NCBI GenBank assembly: GCA_017617235.1
Contig: JAFZWQ010000031.1
Location: 1-64,000 of the forward strand
Source of the DNA: Bacteroidaceae bacterium
GTDB lineage: Bacteria > Bacteroidota > Bacteroidia > Bacteroidales > Bacteroidaceae
Direction: 5' to 3'
DNA: 64,000 nucleotides
Under the pieces are notes generated by a model that worked only from the letters and a program-made list of their open reading frames with translations, was not told the origin of the DNA and did no database searches. Both the position numbers and the translations under genes were made by a program. Of the stretch, positions 1 to 8,216 are shown in pieces; the stretch's first letter is position 1, and each line of letters starts with the position of its first letter.

Positions 1-227
1 ACAATGGTACAATGGTACAATACGGTGTATGGTACATCTAAATCTAACTGCCATCTGCCATCTGCCCGGAACGACGTTCCTGAGGAAGCGTCCCAACGCT
101 AGCGACGGAGCGTTGTGACGCGAGGCGCGGAGCGTTGCAACGCTAGGCAGGTAGGGATAGTATCGCTTGGCTTGTCACACAGCTGTGTGTCAAGAGGAAC
201 GGAGTTTTGTAGGTTTTTGTAAAAAGG
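1..227. repeat. Gene-free repeat cluster with nested palindromes
   Basis: No coding region was found here. The stretch is packed with dyad symmetry: a triloop hairpin GGAAC-GAC-GTTCC at 78-90; a long stem whose arms are GCGTC..CAACGCT and AGCGTTG..GACGC (about 88-122); AGCGTTGCAACGCT near 131-146; and a 24-base near-perfect palindrome at about 171-194 that starts CTTGTCACACAG and ends GTGTGTCAAG. The same palindrome type occurs twice at 57.78-57.88 kb, and both places also share GACGTTCCTG and AGTATCGCT. It looks like an extragenic repeat family downstream of pyrD. Confidence 0.6.
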
Positions 228-258
228 AAAGAAAGCGACCTGAGGGGCCGCTTTCTTT
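221..258 (-). terminator. Intrinsic terminator after pyrD
   Basis: A 10-bp stem, AAAGAAAGCG at 228-237 with CGCTTTCTTT at 249-258, is followed on the minus strand by five T residues (221-225). It lies directly beyond the pyrD stop codon. Confidence 0.75.
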
Positions 259-1160
259 TATTCGAGGGTGCCAATGATTTCCTGGACGGAATGGAAGCCG
301 TGGCGCTGGAGGTAGGCCTCGATGCCCTCTACGACCTTTACGGTTACGGCTGGGTCGAGGAAATTGGCGGTTCCTATCTCGACAGCGGATGCACCGGCCA
401 GAAGGAATTCTATGGCGTCTGTGGCCGTGGTGATGCCGCCCAGACCCACAACGGGTATCTTTACGGCCTGGGCCACCTGATAGACCATGCGCAGGGCTAC
501 GGGCTTTACGGCTGGTCCGCTGAGTCCGCCCGTGCCGATGCTGAGTATCTTCTTCCTGCGTTCGGCATCGATGGCCATTCCCATCAGCGTGTTGATGAGG
601 GATACAGAATCTGCACCCTCGGCTTCCACAGCACGGGCTATCTCGGCGATATCCGTAACGTTGGGCGAGAGTTTCACAATCAGCGTCTTGGGATAAGCCT
701 GCCTGACGGCCTTCGTTACCGCCGCAGCGCCCTCGCATGTCACACCAAAGGCCATACCGCCCTGACGCACGTTAGGACACGAGATGTTGAGTTCTATGGC
801 GGGAATGCGCTCCAGTTCGCCTATGCGACGTGCACATTCCACATAGTCGTCGATGCTGGAGCCGCTGACGTTGACGATAACGTTCGTATCAATGTCGCGA
901 ATGCGGGGGTAGATGTTTTCGCAGAAGTAATCGACACCCTTGTTCTGCAGCCCTACGCAGTTGAGCATGCCGCCAGACGTCTCTGCCATGCGCGGATAAG
1001 GGTTACCTTCGCGTGGATGCAGGGTGGTGCCCTTGACGATGATTCCTCCCAGACGACTCAAGTCCACGAAGTCCTCGAACTCCAAGCCGTAGCCAAACGT
1101 TCCGCTGGCCGTCATCACGGGGTTGCGCAGTTCCAATGCGCCTATCTTTGTATTTAACAT
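258..1160 (-). CDS. pyrD: Dihydroorotate dehydrogenase, class 1B catalytic subunit
   Basis: Oxidises dihydroorotate to orotate, the fourth step of UMP synthesis, in the cytoplasm using FMN. The 300-residue TIM barrel has the class 1 signatures: GLQNKG at 70-75, the catalytic loop NISCPN with Cys128 (Cys rather than Ser marks class 1), and the phosphate-binding [11 protein letters not shown] segment near 240-250. The cysteine and the neighbouring pyrK identify the NAD-dependent 1B heterotetramer type. It lies 36 bases downstream of pyrK in the same direction. The gap consists almost entirely of TTGAAGA-type heptamers. It is followed by a strong terminator. Confidence 0.96.
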   Translation of the reverse strand: MLNTKIGALELRNPVMTASGTFGYGLEFEDFVDLSRLGGIIVKGTTLHPREGNPYPRMAETSGGMLNCVGLQNKGVDYFCENIYPRIRDIDTNVIVNVSGSSIDDYVECARRIGELERIPAIELNISCPNVRQGGMAFGVTCEGAAAVTKAVRQAYPKTLIVKLSPNVTDIAEIARAVEAEGADSVSLINTLMGMAIDAERRKKILSIGTGGLSGPAVKPVALRMVYQVAQAVKIPVVGLGGITTATDAIEFLLAGASAVEIGTANFLDPAVTVKVVEGIEAYLQRHGFHSVQEIIGTLE

Positions 1161-1198
1161 ATTGAAGATTGAAGATTGAAGATGGGATATTGAAAATT
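1161..1198. repeat. Heptamer array in the pyrK-pyrD gap
   Basis: The spacer reads as consecutive 7-base units of the type TTGAAGA / TTGAAAA (plus strand), so it is the leader immediately upstream of the pyrD start on the minus strand. Similar period-7 arrays occur at many other gene starts in this window. Confidence 0.7.
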
Positions 1199-1970
1199 AG
1201 CGCCAATTAAGCTCCTGGATGTTAAAGACGGGACCTTCTGTGCAGACACAATGGTTGTGCCCGTCGGCCAGTTCCTCCACACAACACAGACAGGCACCCA
1301 CGCCACAGGCCATGCGGTTTTCCAGCGATGCCTCGCAATCCAGGCCACGCTCGACAGCCAAGCGGGCCACAGCCTTCATCATGGGGCCAGGTCCGCAGGT
1401 GTATATCATCGAGAAACGGGATTCGCCCGCCCAGATGCTGTGCTGAGTGACAAAGCCCTGCTCGCCCTCGCTGCCGTCTTCTGTGGTTACCAGCACACGG
1501 CCTACCTGGCGGAAAGCATCGAGCCTGAGCAACTGAGCACGCGAACGTGCACCCAGCAGGAACGTGGGCTGTATGCCCTTCGCCTTCAGCTTCTTACCCA
1601 AATACAGCAGGGGAGCCACACCCACGCCACCACCAATGAGCAGCACATCACCGTCCGTCTCCTCAGCATACACGGTGAATCCGTGACCCAGAGGCAATAC
1701 GGCATTCAACGTGTCGCCAGGCTTCAGTTCTCCCAACCAGCGCGTACCGTCGCCCACCACCTGTACGAGGAACGAGATGGTGTCGTCCTCGACATCGTGG
1801 ATGCTGATGGGACGTCGCAGGAGCACATTGGGCGCATCCACACGCAACTGGGCGAACTGACCCGGTTGGCACTCGGGCAAACGCCCCTCCAGGGGCTTGG
1901 CCTGTAACAGCACACAACCGGCTCCTACACACTCGCTGTGGGTTATCTTCAAGTCCAGAATTACTTTCAT
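1197..1970 (-). CDS. pyrK: Dihydroorotate dehydrogenase electron transfer subunit
   Basis: Carries electrons from PyrD to NAD through FAD and a [2Fe-2S] cluster. The 257-residue protein has a ferredoxin-reductase layout: an FAD-binding barrel with RRPISIHD near residues 52-59, an NAD-binding domain with GGGVGVAPL near 111-119, and a C-terminal cysteine cluster (CGVGACLCC plus a later HNHCVC) that ligates the iron-sulfur centre. It is first in the pyrK-pyrD operon. A TATTTTTG box on the minus strand at 2010-2017 is a plausible promoter element. Confidence 0.95.
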   Translation of the reverse strand: MKVILDLKITHSECVGAGCVLLQAKPLEGRLPECQPGQFAQLRVDAPNVLLRRPISIHDVEDDTISFLVQVVGDGTRWLGELKPGDTLNAVLPLGHGFTVYAEETDGDVLLIGGGVGVAPLLYLGKKLKAKGIQPTFLLGARSRAQLLRLDAFRQVGRVLVTTEDGSEGEQGFVTQHSIWAGESRFSMIYTCGPGPMMKAVARLAVERGLDCEASLENRMACGVGACLCCVEELADGHNHCVCTEGPVFNIQELNWR

Positions 1971-2020
1971 ATCTCTATAAAGAACCTATATCATTAGACA
2001 TAACCTTTGCAAAAATACAC

Positions 2021-2049
2021 AAAAAATCCCGATTATGAAGATAACCGGG
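2021..2049 (-). terminator. Intrinsic terminator of the XRE regulator gene
   Basis: A stem of CCCG..TTAT paired with ATAA..CGGG (2028-2049) with a GAAG loop is followed on the minus strand by six T (2021-2026). It separates the regulator from pyrK. Confidence 0.65.
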
Positions 2050-2073
2050 AAGTGTTTTTTATAAAGGTAAGAG

Positions 2074-2544
2074 TTATTTTCCAGGGAAAGTCTCGAAACT
2101 GCCATCGTCGAAAAAGATGGTAATGCTGGTGATACGACGCTGTGGTTTGTCAATATATTTTACCACCTCGCGCATAACGGGCATTCGAGGGGTGCCACTG
2201 GGGATGTCGAATTTCAAATCTGGAGAATCGCCCTTCGACGGGTTTGCCAACCCATCCGCAGCACCACCATCGGCAAACAAGTCGCCAGACAGTACTGCAC
2301 CATCCTCGCCAGACGAACCGCCAGCCTGTCCTTCCTTAATATACATATCTCCTTCGCCAAACATGAGCCAGGACATGTTGAGCCTGGGGAAACGACGATG
2401 GAGAGCTTCGGCATGATTCAACGTGGGACTAGTTCGTCCGTTGAAAATACTTGACAATGTAGCAGGACTGATTCCAGTCGTGGCAGCAAACTCTTTCTGA
2501 TTGAGATGCTCCTGAGCCATGATTTGTTTGATGCGATCTTTCAT
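2074..2544 (-). CDS. XRE-family helix-turn-helix regulator
   Basis: Small DNA-binding protein of unknown target. Residues 1-60 form a Cro/C1-type HTH (KEFAATTGISPATLSSIFNG), followed by a MSWLMFGEG segment common in Bacteroidota XRE proteins. A low-complexity Gly/Ala/Ser linker and a C-terminal part (YIDKPQRRITSITIFFDDGSFETF) come next. The start chosen at 2544 gives 156 residues. An in-frame start at 2577 adds MLGCTPPPNVD, encoded by a GC-rich palindromic repeat, so it may be a repeat-derived extension. A promoter lies at 2598-2629. The family is sometimes prophage-linked, but no phage genes are near. Confidence 0.85.
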   Translation of the reverse strand: MKDRIKQIMAQEHLNQKEFAATTGISPATLSSIFNGRTSPTLNHAEALHRRFPRLNMSWLMFGEGDMYIKEGQAGGSSGEDGAVLSGDLFADGGAADGLANPSKGDSPDLKFDIPSGTPRMPVMREVVKYIDKPQRRITSITIFFDDGSFETFPGK

Positions 2545-2597
2545 GTCCACATTCGGGGGTGGGGTGCACCCCAGCATTTTAGGTTTCTAACTCAATA

Positions 2598-2629
2598 CAA
2601 AGATATAAAATCCAATTCATATTACCAAA
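2598..2629 (-). promoter_or_regulatory. Promoter of the XRE regulator
   Basis: Read on the minus strand: TTTG (2626-2629), exactly 20 bases, then TATCTTTG (2598-2605). This is the Bacteroidota primary-sigma pattern. Confidence 0.75.
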
Positions 2630-3264
2630 TTTTTAAATCGAAAATTAAAATCCTATATTTTGATTTCACGTTTTGACTGATGAATTCATAATGCTAAAAC
2701 AAAAGCGATTTGGAATTCGAATATGGAAAGCGTAATTTGGAGGTATATAATTCGGAGTCTTATAGTATTCACTTTAATAAATTTGCATAAAATATTGGTT
2801 TATAGGCTATAATACCACATAAAAAGAGACGAATATACAATAATGAATATTACATTCCAAAGCCCTGTTGAATAATATAAAGCAAAATAGCATATAAAAA
2901 CAAGAAAAATGCAGATAATCAGTAGTTTAGAGATGCAAAAAGATGCTGAATGAATATTCATTCACTAAATTATATCGCTAAGTGAATGCTTTATAAATCA
3001 GTATTCCAAAACCGATATTGCAACTTTGGCTTTATTAATTCAAAATTCTAAACGGGAGAACCAATATTTTTAGTGATACATTTCTAAATTTATAATTCAG
3101 TGTCGTAAAATTTAGAATACTGAAACCTAAATCGCAAAAAGACGATTTTTCGCGAAATTTGAATCCTGACGATATTTACGGGCAAATAGACAAGCGACAG
3201 ATTCTGCGCGATTCTCAGCGCATGGAAATCATGGGCGAGCCCTTTGTTAATAGGGATTTATGCG
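2606..3264. other. AT-rich gene-free stretch
   Basis: About 660 bases with no credible ORF and markedly more AT than the flanks. Beyond the XRE promoter it holds recurring GTATTCC / GGAATTC / ACATTCCAAA-like motifs (for example about 2710, 2850, 3000 and 3115). These may be operator-like, or merely AT-rich noise. A short open stretch on the plus strand near 3165-3260 has normal GC and could be a gene remnant, but no start or family is recognisable. Confidence 0.5.
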
Positions 3265-3293
3265 AAAAAAATTGCCTCACCGTAGCGAGGCAA
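3265..3293 (-). terminator. Intrinsic terminator of amn-holA
   Basis: Stem TTGCCTC (3272-3278) with GAGGCAA (3287-3293), followed on the minus strand by seven T (3265-3271), just past the holA stop. Confidence 0.75.
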
Positions 3294-3305
3294 ATAGAAC
3301 GAAAA

Positions 3306-4328
3306 TTAGTGAAGAATGAAGAAAACCAACTCCTTCAGGAGGTCTCCAGGCGAGGTTTTGCAGCCCCCTACCCCCTTCGATTTAGCATCAGTTTGGCGTA
3401 TTTCACTCAGAATATCCATCACCTTCTTTCCAGAGTAATTTCTGCGTGCCGGGATAACTGCCTGGCGTGCCACCCAGGTTGTCTTACCCAGATACTGGGC
3501 AATGCCATCATCGGTCTGGTTGGGAGCAAAAAAACCCAGCAGCGCTTCGGAAAAAAGATTAAAGAGAGAAGACAGCGTAACTGGGAGCGCAAATGAGCGC
3601 GGATTACTGTCAAAGTATTTTACTATCTGATTGGCCTTGTAAACATCGCGAAGGGCAAGGGCACTCTGCAGCTCGTAGTTGTTGAAGTCCTTGCTCACTC
3701 CCGTGAGTTCCTCGACCAGGCTCGCCCCTACCCTGGTCTCGCCTTCGGGCAAGGCCATGAGCAGTTTATCCATTTCGGCTGCCAGACGCGAGAGGTCGCT
3801 GCCCACGTGGTCGCACAGCATCTGTACGGCTGCGTCCTCTATGGCTTTCCCCTTTCGCTGCATATAAGCGGTTACGAAGCCTGGCAATTCGCGGTCGTAG
3901 AGTCGTTTCGATTCGAACACCACGCCCTGCTTCTTGATTTCTCCGCCCAGCGCGCGTCTGCCATCCAGTTTCCCGTGTTTGTGGCACAGGATGAGTATGG
4001 TGGAGGGATTGGGACTCTTGACGTAGGCCGTCAGCGTCTCCTTGTCCTGCAGCGACTGGAATTCGCGCACGAGCACTACCCTACGGTCGGCCATCATGGG
4101 ATATTGGCGTGCGATGTTGATGACATCGTTGCCACGCGTCTCTGCCCCGTACATGATGTCGTAGTTCCAATCGCGCTCCTCCGGCTTCAGAGCCTTTTCA
4201 GCAATGAACTGGCTGAGCATATCGATGTAGTAGTCCTCGTCGCCCATGAGCAGATAGACGGGCATAAAATTGCCTGCCTGCACATCGCGAACGATGTCCA
4301 TGTATGTGGGGCCTTCCGATTTTGCCAT
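3306..4328 (-). CDS. holA: DNA polymerase III subunit delta
   Basis: Clamp-loader subunit that opens the sliding clamp during replication. The 340-residue length and the N-terminal pattern (VYLLMGDEDYYIDMLSQFIAEKAL) fit HolA, with a RecA-like N-terminal part and a helical C-terminal collar domain. Its start overlaps the amn stop by one base (TAATG), implying translational coupling. A divergently read HsdR-N-like gene sits on the other side of amn, an arrangement I recall from other Bacteroidota. Confidence 0.92.
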   Translation of the reverse strand: MAKSEGPTYMDIVRDVQAGNFMPVYLLMGDEDYYIDMLSQFIAEKALKPEERDWNYDIMYGAETRGNDVINIARQYPMMADRRVVLVREFQSLQDKETLTAYVKSPNPSTILILCHKHGKLDGRRALGGEIKKQGVVFESKRLYDRELPGFVTAYMQRKGKAIEDAAVQMLCDHVGSDLSRLAAEMDKLLMALPEGETRVGASLVEELTGVSKDFNNYELQSALALRDVYKANQIVKYFDSNPRSFALPVTLSSLFNLFSEALLGFFAPNQTDDGIAQYLGKTTWVARQAVIPARRNYSGKKVMDILSEIRQTDAKSKGVGGCKTSPGDLLKELVFFILH

Positions 4329-5104
4329 TAATAGTCGAACTTCAGGTGCTTGACGGTCTTCTTCTCCTGCTTAATCATTTCCAGGGATTCGATGCCGATT
4401 TCCACATGATCCAGCACAAAGTTTGCCGTAACCAGATTGTCGCTTTCCGTGGTCTTCACGCCTTCGGGAGTCATGGGATTGTCGCTGACCAGCAACAGGG
4501 CGCCAGTGGGAATATGGTTGGCGAATCCGCAGGTAAAGAGCGTGGCCGTCTCCATATCCACAGCCATTGCGCGTGTTTTTCGCAGATACTCCTTGAAGTT
4601 ATCGTCGTGCTCCCACACGCGACGGTTGGTGGTGTACACAGTTCCTGTCCAGTAGTCGTGACCCAGGTCGCGAATAGCAGAGCTGACGGCACGCTGCATC
4701 ATGAACGCAGGCAGCGCAGGCACCTCTGCAGGATAGTAATCGTTGCTGGTTCCTTCGCCACGAATGCCGGCAATGGGCAGGATGAGGTCGCCCTTCTTCG
4801 TCTTCGAGCTGATGCCGCCGCACTTGCCCAGGAACAGACACGCCTTGGGCTTGATGGCCGACAGGAGATCCATGATGATGGCTGCGTTGGGCGAACCCAT
4901 TCCGAAGTTTATCATCGTAATGTCCTCAGCCGTAGCCGACCGCATGTTCGAACGATAGTCGGGATGCTCGATGCCATAGTGGTCGCAAAAGATGTCGACA
5001 TAGTTGTTGAAGTTGGTCAGCAGGATGTACTCGCCGAAATCCTCCAGCGGGCGGTTTGTGTACCTCGGTAACCAATTTTTAACGATTTCTTCCTTCGTCT
5101 TCAT
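4328..5104 (-). CDS. amn: AMP nucleosidase
   Basis: Hydrolyses AMP to adenine and ribose 5-phosphate, balancing adenylate pools. At 258 residues it is the short Bacteroidota form, lacking the long N-terminal domain of the E. coli enzyme. The phosphorylase/nucleosidase fold shows INFGMGSPNAAI, a glycine-rich CLFLGKCGG, and the VDMETATLF segment, whose Met-Glu contacts the ribose in this superfamily. It is the first gene of the amn-holA operon. A TATTTTTG box at 5151-5158 (minus strand) is a possible promoter element. Confidence 0.9.
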   Translation of the reverse strand: MKTKEEIVKNWLPRYTNRPLEDFGEYILLTNFNNYVDIFCDHYGIEHPDYRSNMRSATAEDITMINFGMGSPNAAIIMDLLSAIKPKACLFLGKCGGISSKTKKGDLILPIAGIRGEGTSNDYYPAEVPALPAFMMQRAVSSAIRDLGHDYWTGTVYTTNRRVWEHDDNFKEYLRKTRAMAVDMETATLFTCGFANHIPTGALLLVSDNPMTPEGVKTTESDNLVTANFVLDHVEIGIESLEMIKQEKKTVKHLKFDY

Positions 5105-5167
5105 TGCCGTATTTAAGGATTTAATGATTTTCTATTTTATGATTACTCCGCAAAAATACGAAATTAT

Positions 5168-5199
5168 TATGAATTGTGAATTGTGAATTGTGAATTATT
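5168..5199. repeat. Heptamer array (GAATTGT units)
   Basis: Consecutive GAATTGT units, period 7, lie between the divergent amn and HsdR-N-like genes. They carry the -33 region of the plus-strand promoter. Confidence 0.65.
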
Positions 5200-5211
5200 T
5201 CACTAATTTTG
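5181..5211 (+). promoter_or_regulatory. Promoter giving a probably leaderless transcript
   Basis: TTG (5181-5183), 20 bases, TAATTTTG (5204-5211). The ATG of the following gene begins at 5216, four bases after the box, so the expected start of transcription falls on or next to the start codon. Confidence 0.6.
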
Positions 5212-5215
5212 TGCC

Positions 5216-5671
5216 ATGTTAGCGTTGAATCTGCCACAAGCCGACCTGAAACTGTCGCAACGCGACGGTCAGACCTATGTCTTCGACACCCTGCGTCGCC
5301 GAACCGTTAAACTGACGCCCGAGGAGTGGGTCAGGCAGCATTTCGTGCACTTCCTGATGGAACACAAAGGTTATCCCATGGGACTATTGGCCAACGAAGT
5401 GGCGCTATCCCTGAACGGAACCACAAAGCGTTGCGACACAGTGCTTTACGACCAGCACGCACGCCCCCTGATGATTGTGGAATACAAGGCGCCACAGATT
5501 CAGCTGACCCAACGTGTGTTCGACCAGATTTCGCGCTACAACATCGTCATGCGTGTACCCTACCTCATCGTGTCGAACGGCATAAAACACTACGCTTGCC
5601 ACATCGATTACGAGCGGCAAGCGTATGAGTTCCTTCGTGAAATCCCCTCCTACGAGAGTCTTAACTCTTAA
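5216..5671 (+). CDS. HsdR N-terminal-like PD-(D/E)xK fold protein
   Basis: A 151-residue stand-alone version of the nuclease domain found at the N-terminus of type I restriction R subunits. Candidate catalytic residues are visible: E61 (NEVAL), D74 (KRCDTVLYD) and E89-x-K91 (IVEYKAP), followed by the QISRYN helix. No helicase follows. The family commonly neighbours holA in Bacteroidota and may act in DNA repair or replication rather than restriction; this is inference. The next in-frame Met is about 47 residues in, so the ATG at 5216 is the only sensible start, implying a leaderless mRNA. Confidence 0.85.
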   Translation: MLALNLPQADLKLSQRDGQTYVFDTLRRRTVKLTPEEWVRQHFVHFLMEHKGYPMGLLANEVALSLNGTTKRCDTVLYDQHARPLMIVEYKAPQIQLTQRVFDQISRYNIVMRVPYLIVSNGIKHYACHIDYERQAYEFLREIPSYESLNS

Positions 5672-5835
5672 TTGGGAGTTATGTGCTTCGCACAGGAAGT
5701 TATTGGCCTTCAGCCAAGGAATATTTTCCTTTTTTTACTTCCATTTTTACTCCCTGCTCCGTAGGAGCTTTACTTCCTCCTTTTACTTCCTGACCAAAGG
5801 TCATTACTTCCACGGCCAACGGCCGTTTACTCCCT
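5672..5835. repeat. Triloop hairpin array 1
   Basis: Five short hairpins with different stems are separated by a conserved spacer. GTGC-TTC-GCAC is at 5683-5693, TTGGC-CTTCA-GCCAA at 5703-5717, GCTCC-GTA-GGAGC at 5756-5768, TGACC-AAA-GGTCA at 5791-5803 and ACGGCC-AAC-GGCCGT at 5812-5826. On the left the spacers read GGGAGTTAT / GGAAGTTAT. On the right they read the complement, TTACTTCC / TTTACTCCC. The last spacer supplies the stop codon and final codons of cstA. A sister array lies at 29742-29884. Confidence 0.8.
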
Positions 5836-7290
5836 GTTAATCTTCCATCTTCTGTGCCACAGCCAGAACCACAGGGCGGCAACCACCAGGCAGAGAGCGC
5901 CCAGGGGATAACCCACCGATTCGGGCAGGAAGAGCATCAGCTTAGAAACAAAGAAGAATGTGCTGCAAACAGCCGTCATGAAGAGCGCTGGGATAAGGGT
6001 AATCCAGTAGCTGCGACGCTGACGGACCATATAGACCGTAGCCGTCCATAGCATGATGGTGGCCAACGTCTGGTTCGACCATCCGAAATACTGCCACACC
6101 ACGTTGAACCCATCAGGATTCTCGATTTGCCATACGAGGATGGCAATGGAAGCCAGGAACAGGGGCACGCAGATGAGCAGGCGTTTGGGAATAGGCCGCT
6201 GGTCCAGTTTCAGGCCTTCGGCGATGATGAGTCGAGCTGAACGGAAGGCCGTATCGCCACTGGTGATGGGGGCAGCAACTACGCCCAAGATGGCCAGTAT
6301 GGCTCCGAAGACACCCAGCCAGTTGTTGCACACCAATGTAACGACAGCTGCTGCCGACGTGTGGAAACCATTCGTGGCATCGGCAATCGATGCATAGCCC
6401 GGTTCAGGATTGTTGTAGAAGAACCACGAGGCAACGCTGGCCCAGATGAGGGCCACAATGCCCTCCGTAATCATGGCTCCGTAGAACATGGGGCGTCCCA
6501 TTTTCTCGTGCTGTGTGCAGCGAGCCATCAGCGGAGTTTGCGTAGCGTGGAAGCCCGATATGGCTCCACAGGCTATAGTAATGAACAGACAGGGGAAAAT
6601 CTGATCCGTCCACGACTGGGGTTCCGTGTGGGCGCCCATGTTGTACAGGTGGTCCCAAACTTCAGGAATATCGTACCAGTTGACAAACATCACCACCATC
6701 AGCGCAGCTGCCATAAACAGCAGCGAAAAGGCGAACAGGGGATATATCTTGCCAATAATCTTGTCGATGGGCAACATGGTGGCAACGATGTAATAGACGA
6801 AGATGAGGGCTACCCACATCATCTTACTCCCACACATGCCTCCCAGGATGTCGGCTGGCGAATACACGAACACCGTGCCCACCATCAGCAGTAGGAACAC
6901 CGTGAACAGCAACACCAACACGCGAGTACCACGTCCCAGGTACTGGCCTGCCAACTCGGGCAGACCCACGCCTCCGTGGCGCATCGAGAGCATTCCTGCC
7001 ATATAATCGTGGACAGCGCCCGCAAAGATGCAGCCAAAGACTATCCACAGATAGCTGACAGGGCCAAACTTGGCGCCCATGATGGCTCCGAATATGGGGC
7101 CTGTACCCGCAATGTTGAGGAACTGAATCATGAACACCTTCCAGCCGGGCATCACAATGTAGTCCACCCCATCGGCCTTTGCCACAGCAGGTGTCACACG
7201 GTCGTCAGGTCCGAACACCCTGTCCACCAGACGACCATAGAAAAAGTAGCCCAAAAAGAGGGCTACTAAACTTATCACCAACGAAATCAT
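5827..7290 (-). CDS. cstA: CstA-family carbon starvation / peptide transporter
   Basis: Inner-membrane permease of the CstA family, known for peptide or pyruvate uptake under carbon limitation. It has 487 residues and about a dozen hydrophobic segments. This is shorter than the E. coli protein (about 700) but usual for Bacteroidota. Family signatures include FLNIAGTGPIFGAIMG near the N-terminus and the SGFHATQTPLMARC and ITSGDTAFRSAR loops. It starts three bases after the zinc-ribbon gene and so is last in a nif3 / zinc-ribbon / cstA operon. Its terminal residues INRE and stop are encoded by the hairpin-array spacer. Confidence 0.9.
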   Translation of the reverse strand: MISLVISLVALFLGYFFYGRLVDRVFGPDDRVTPAVAKADGVDYIVMPGWKVFMIQFLNIAGTGPIFGAIMGAKFGPVSYLWIVFGCIFAGAVHDYMAGMLSMRHGGVGLPELAGQYLGRGTRVLVLLFTVFLLLMVGTVFVYSPADILGGMCGSKMMWVALIFVYYIVATMLPIDKIIGKIYPLFAFSLLFMAAALMVVMFVNWYDIPEVWDHLYNMGAHTEPQSWTDQIFPCLFITIACGAISGFHATQTPLMARCTQHEKMGRPMFYGAMITEGIVALIWASVASWFFYNNPEPGYASIADATNGFHTSAAAVVTLVCNNWLGVFGAILAILGVVAAPITSGDTAFRSARLIIAEGLKLDQRPIPKRLLICVPLFLASIAILVWQIENPDGFNVVWQYFGWSNQTLATIMLWTATVYMVRQRRSYWITLIPALFMTAVCSTFFFVSKLMLFLPESVGYPLGALCLVVAALWFWLWHRRWKINRE

Positions 7291-7293
7291 GGT

Positions 7294-8121
7294 TTACTCT
7301 TCCGTTGTCTTCTTCGCTGTGCGACGAGTTCCGCGCTTTGGCTTCTCCTCTGCGGGCTTCTCTATCTTCACACCAGCCAGTTCGGGGTCTATCATGATGC
7401 GTCCGCAGTATTCGCAAACGATAATCTTCTTGCGCATGCGGATGTCCAACTGGCGCTGGGGCGGAATCTTGTTGAAGCAACCACCACAGGCGTCGCGCTG
7501 TACGTAAACGATACCCAGACCGTTGCGCGAGTTGCGACGGATGCGCTTGAAGGCAGCCAACAGACGGGGTTCGATCTGCAGCTCCAGATTCTTCGAACGC
7601 TCGCGCAGCTTCTCCTCCTCGGCCTTCGTCTCAGAGATGATTTCCTCCAGCTCCGATTTCTTGATGTCCAGGTCCGTACGACGCTCCGTAACAGCCTCGC
7701 TGCTCGATGCCAGTTCGTCCGTCTTCTGGCGGATGGCCTCCTCGGCCTCGCGAATCTTCTTCTGGTTCAGCTCAACGTCCAGCTGCTGGTACTCGATTTC
7801 CTTGTTCAGGCTGTCGTATTCGCGATTGTTGCGCACATTGTCCATCTGCTCCTTGTACTTGGCGATGGAGGCGTTGGCCTCGTCGATGGTAGCACGACGG
7901 TCGGCAATCTCGCGCTTCAGTTCCACGATGTCGTTCTGAATCTTCTCGATGCGTGTCGTCAGACCTTCGATTTCGTCCTCCAGGTCCTGAACCTCCAGGG
8001 GAAGTTCACCACGCAGGGTCTTAATCTTGTCAATTTCGCTCAGCATCGTTTGCAGTTGGTAGAGGTTCTTCAGCTTGTCCTCTACGCTCATCTCTGCAGG
8101 ATCTTTTGTTTTTGTTGCCAT
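7294..8121 (-). CDS. Coiled-coil protein with C4-type zinc ribbon
   Basis: A 275-residue protein with a long coiled coil (roughly residues 25-190, rich in E/K/R/L heptads). A zinc ribbon follows: ACGGC...CEYCG near residues 210-240, with two CxxC pairs. The C-terminus is basic (KPKRGTRRTAKK). It matches the zf-RING_7/C4 family found beside nif3 in Bacteroidota and other bacteria. Exact function is unknown; a nucleic-acid or protein scaffold role is plausible. It is in an operon with nif3 upstream and cstA downstream. Confidence 0.88.
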   Translation of the reverse strand: MATKTKDPAEMSVEDKLKNLYQLQTMLSEIDKIKTLRGELPLEVQDLEDEIEGLTTRIEKIQNDIVELKREIADRRATIDEANASIAKYKEQMDNVRNNREYDSLNKEIEYQQLDVELNQKKIREAEEAIRQKTDELASSSEAVTERRTDLDIKKSELEEIISETKAEEEKLRERSKNLELQIEPRLLAAFKRIRRNSRNGLGIVYVQRDACGGCFNKIPPQRQLDIRMRKKIIVCEYCGRIMIDPELAGVKIEKPAEEKPKRGTRRTAKKTTEE

Positions 8122-8160
8122 AATATGTCAAAATTAAAAAATTAAAAGTTAAAAGTGAGA
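8122..8160. repeat. Heptamer-like A/T leader repeat
   Basis: AAAATTA / AAAAGTT / AAAAGTG units with roughly 7-base spacing lie directly upstream (minus strand) of the zinc-ribbon gene start. They resemble the other period-7 leaders in the window. Confidence 0.45.
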
Positions 8161-8216
8161 TAACAGATAAAAATTGAACAATACTTTTATCTTTTCTCTT
8201 ATTCTCTTTTCTCTAT

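Noticed and set aside
3159-3596. 145-codon plus-strand open frame after the AT-rich gap
   Set aside because: It runs through the holA terminator and antisense to holA, with only a TTG start. The first 30 codons look somewhat protein-like but no family or promoter is visible, so it is only mentioned as a possible remnant.
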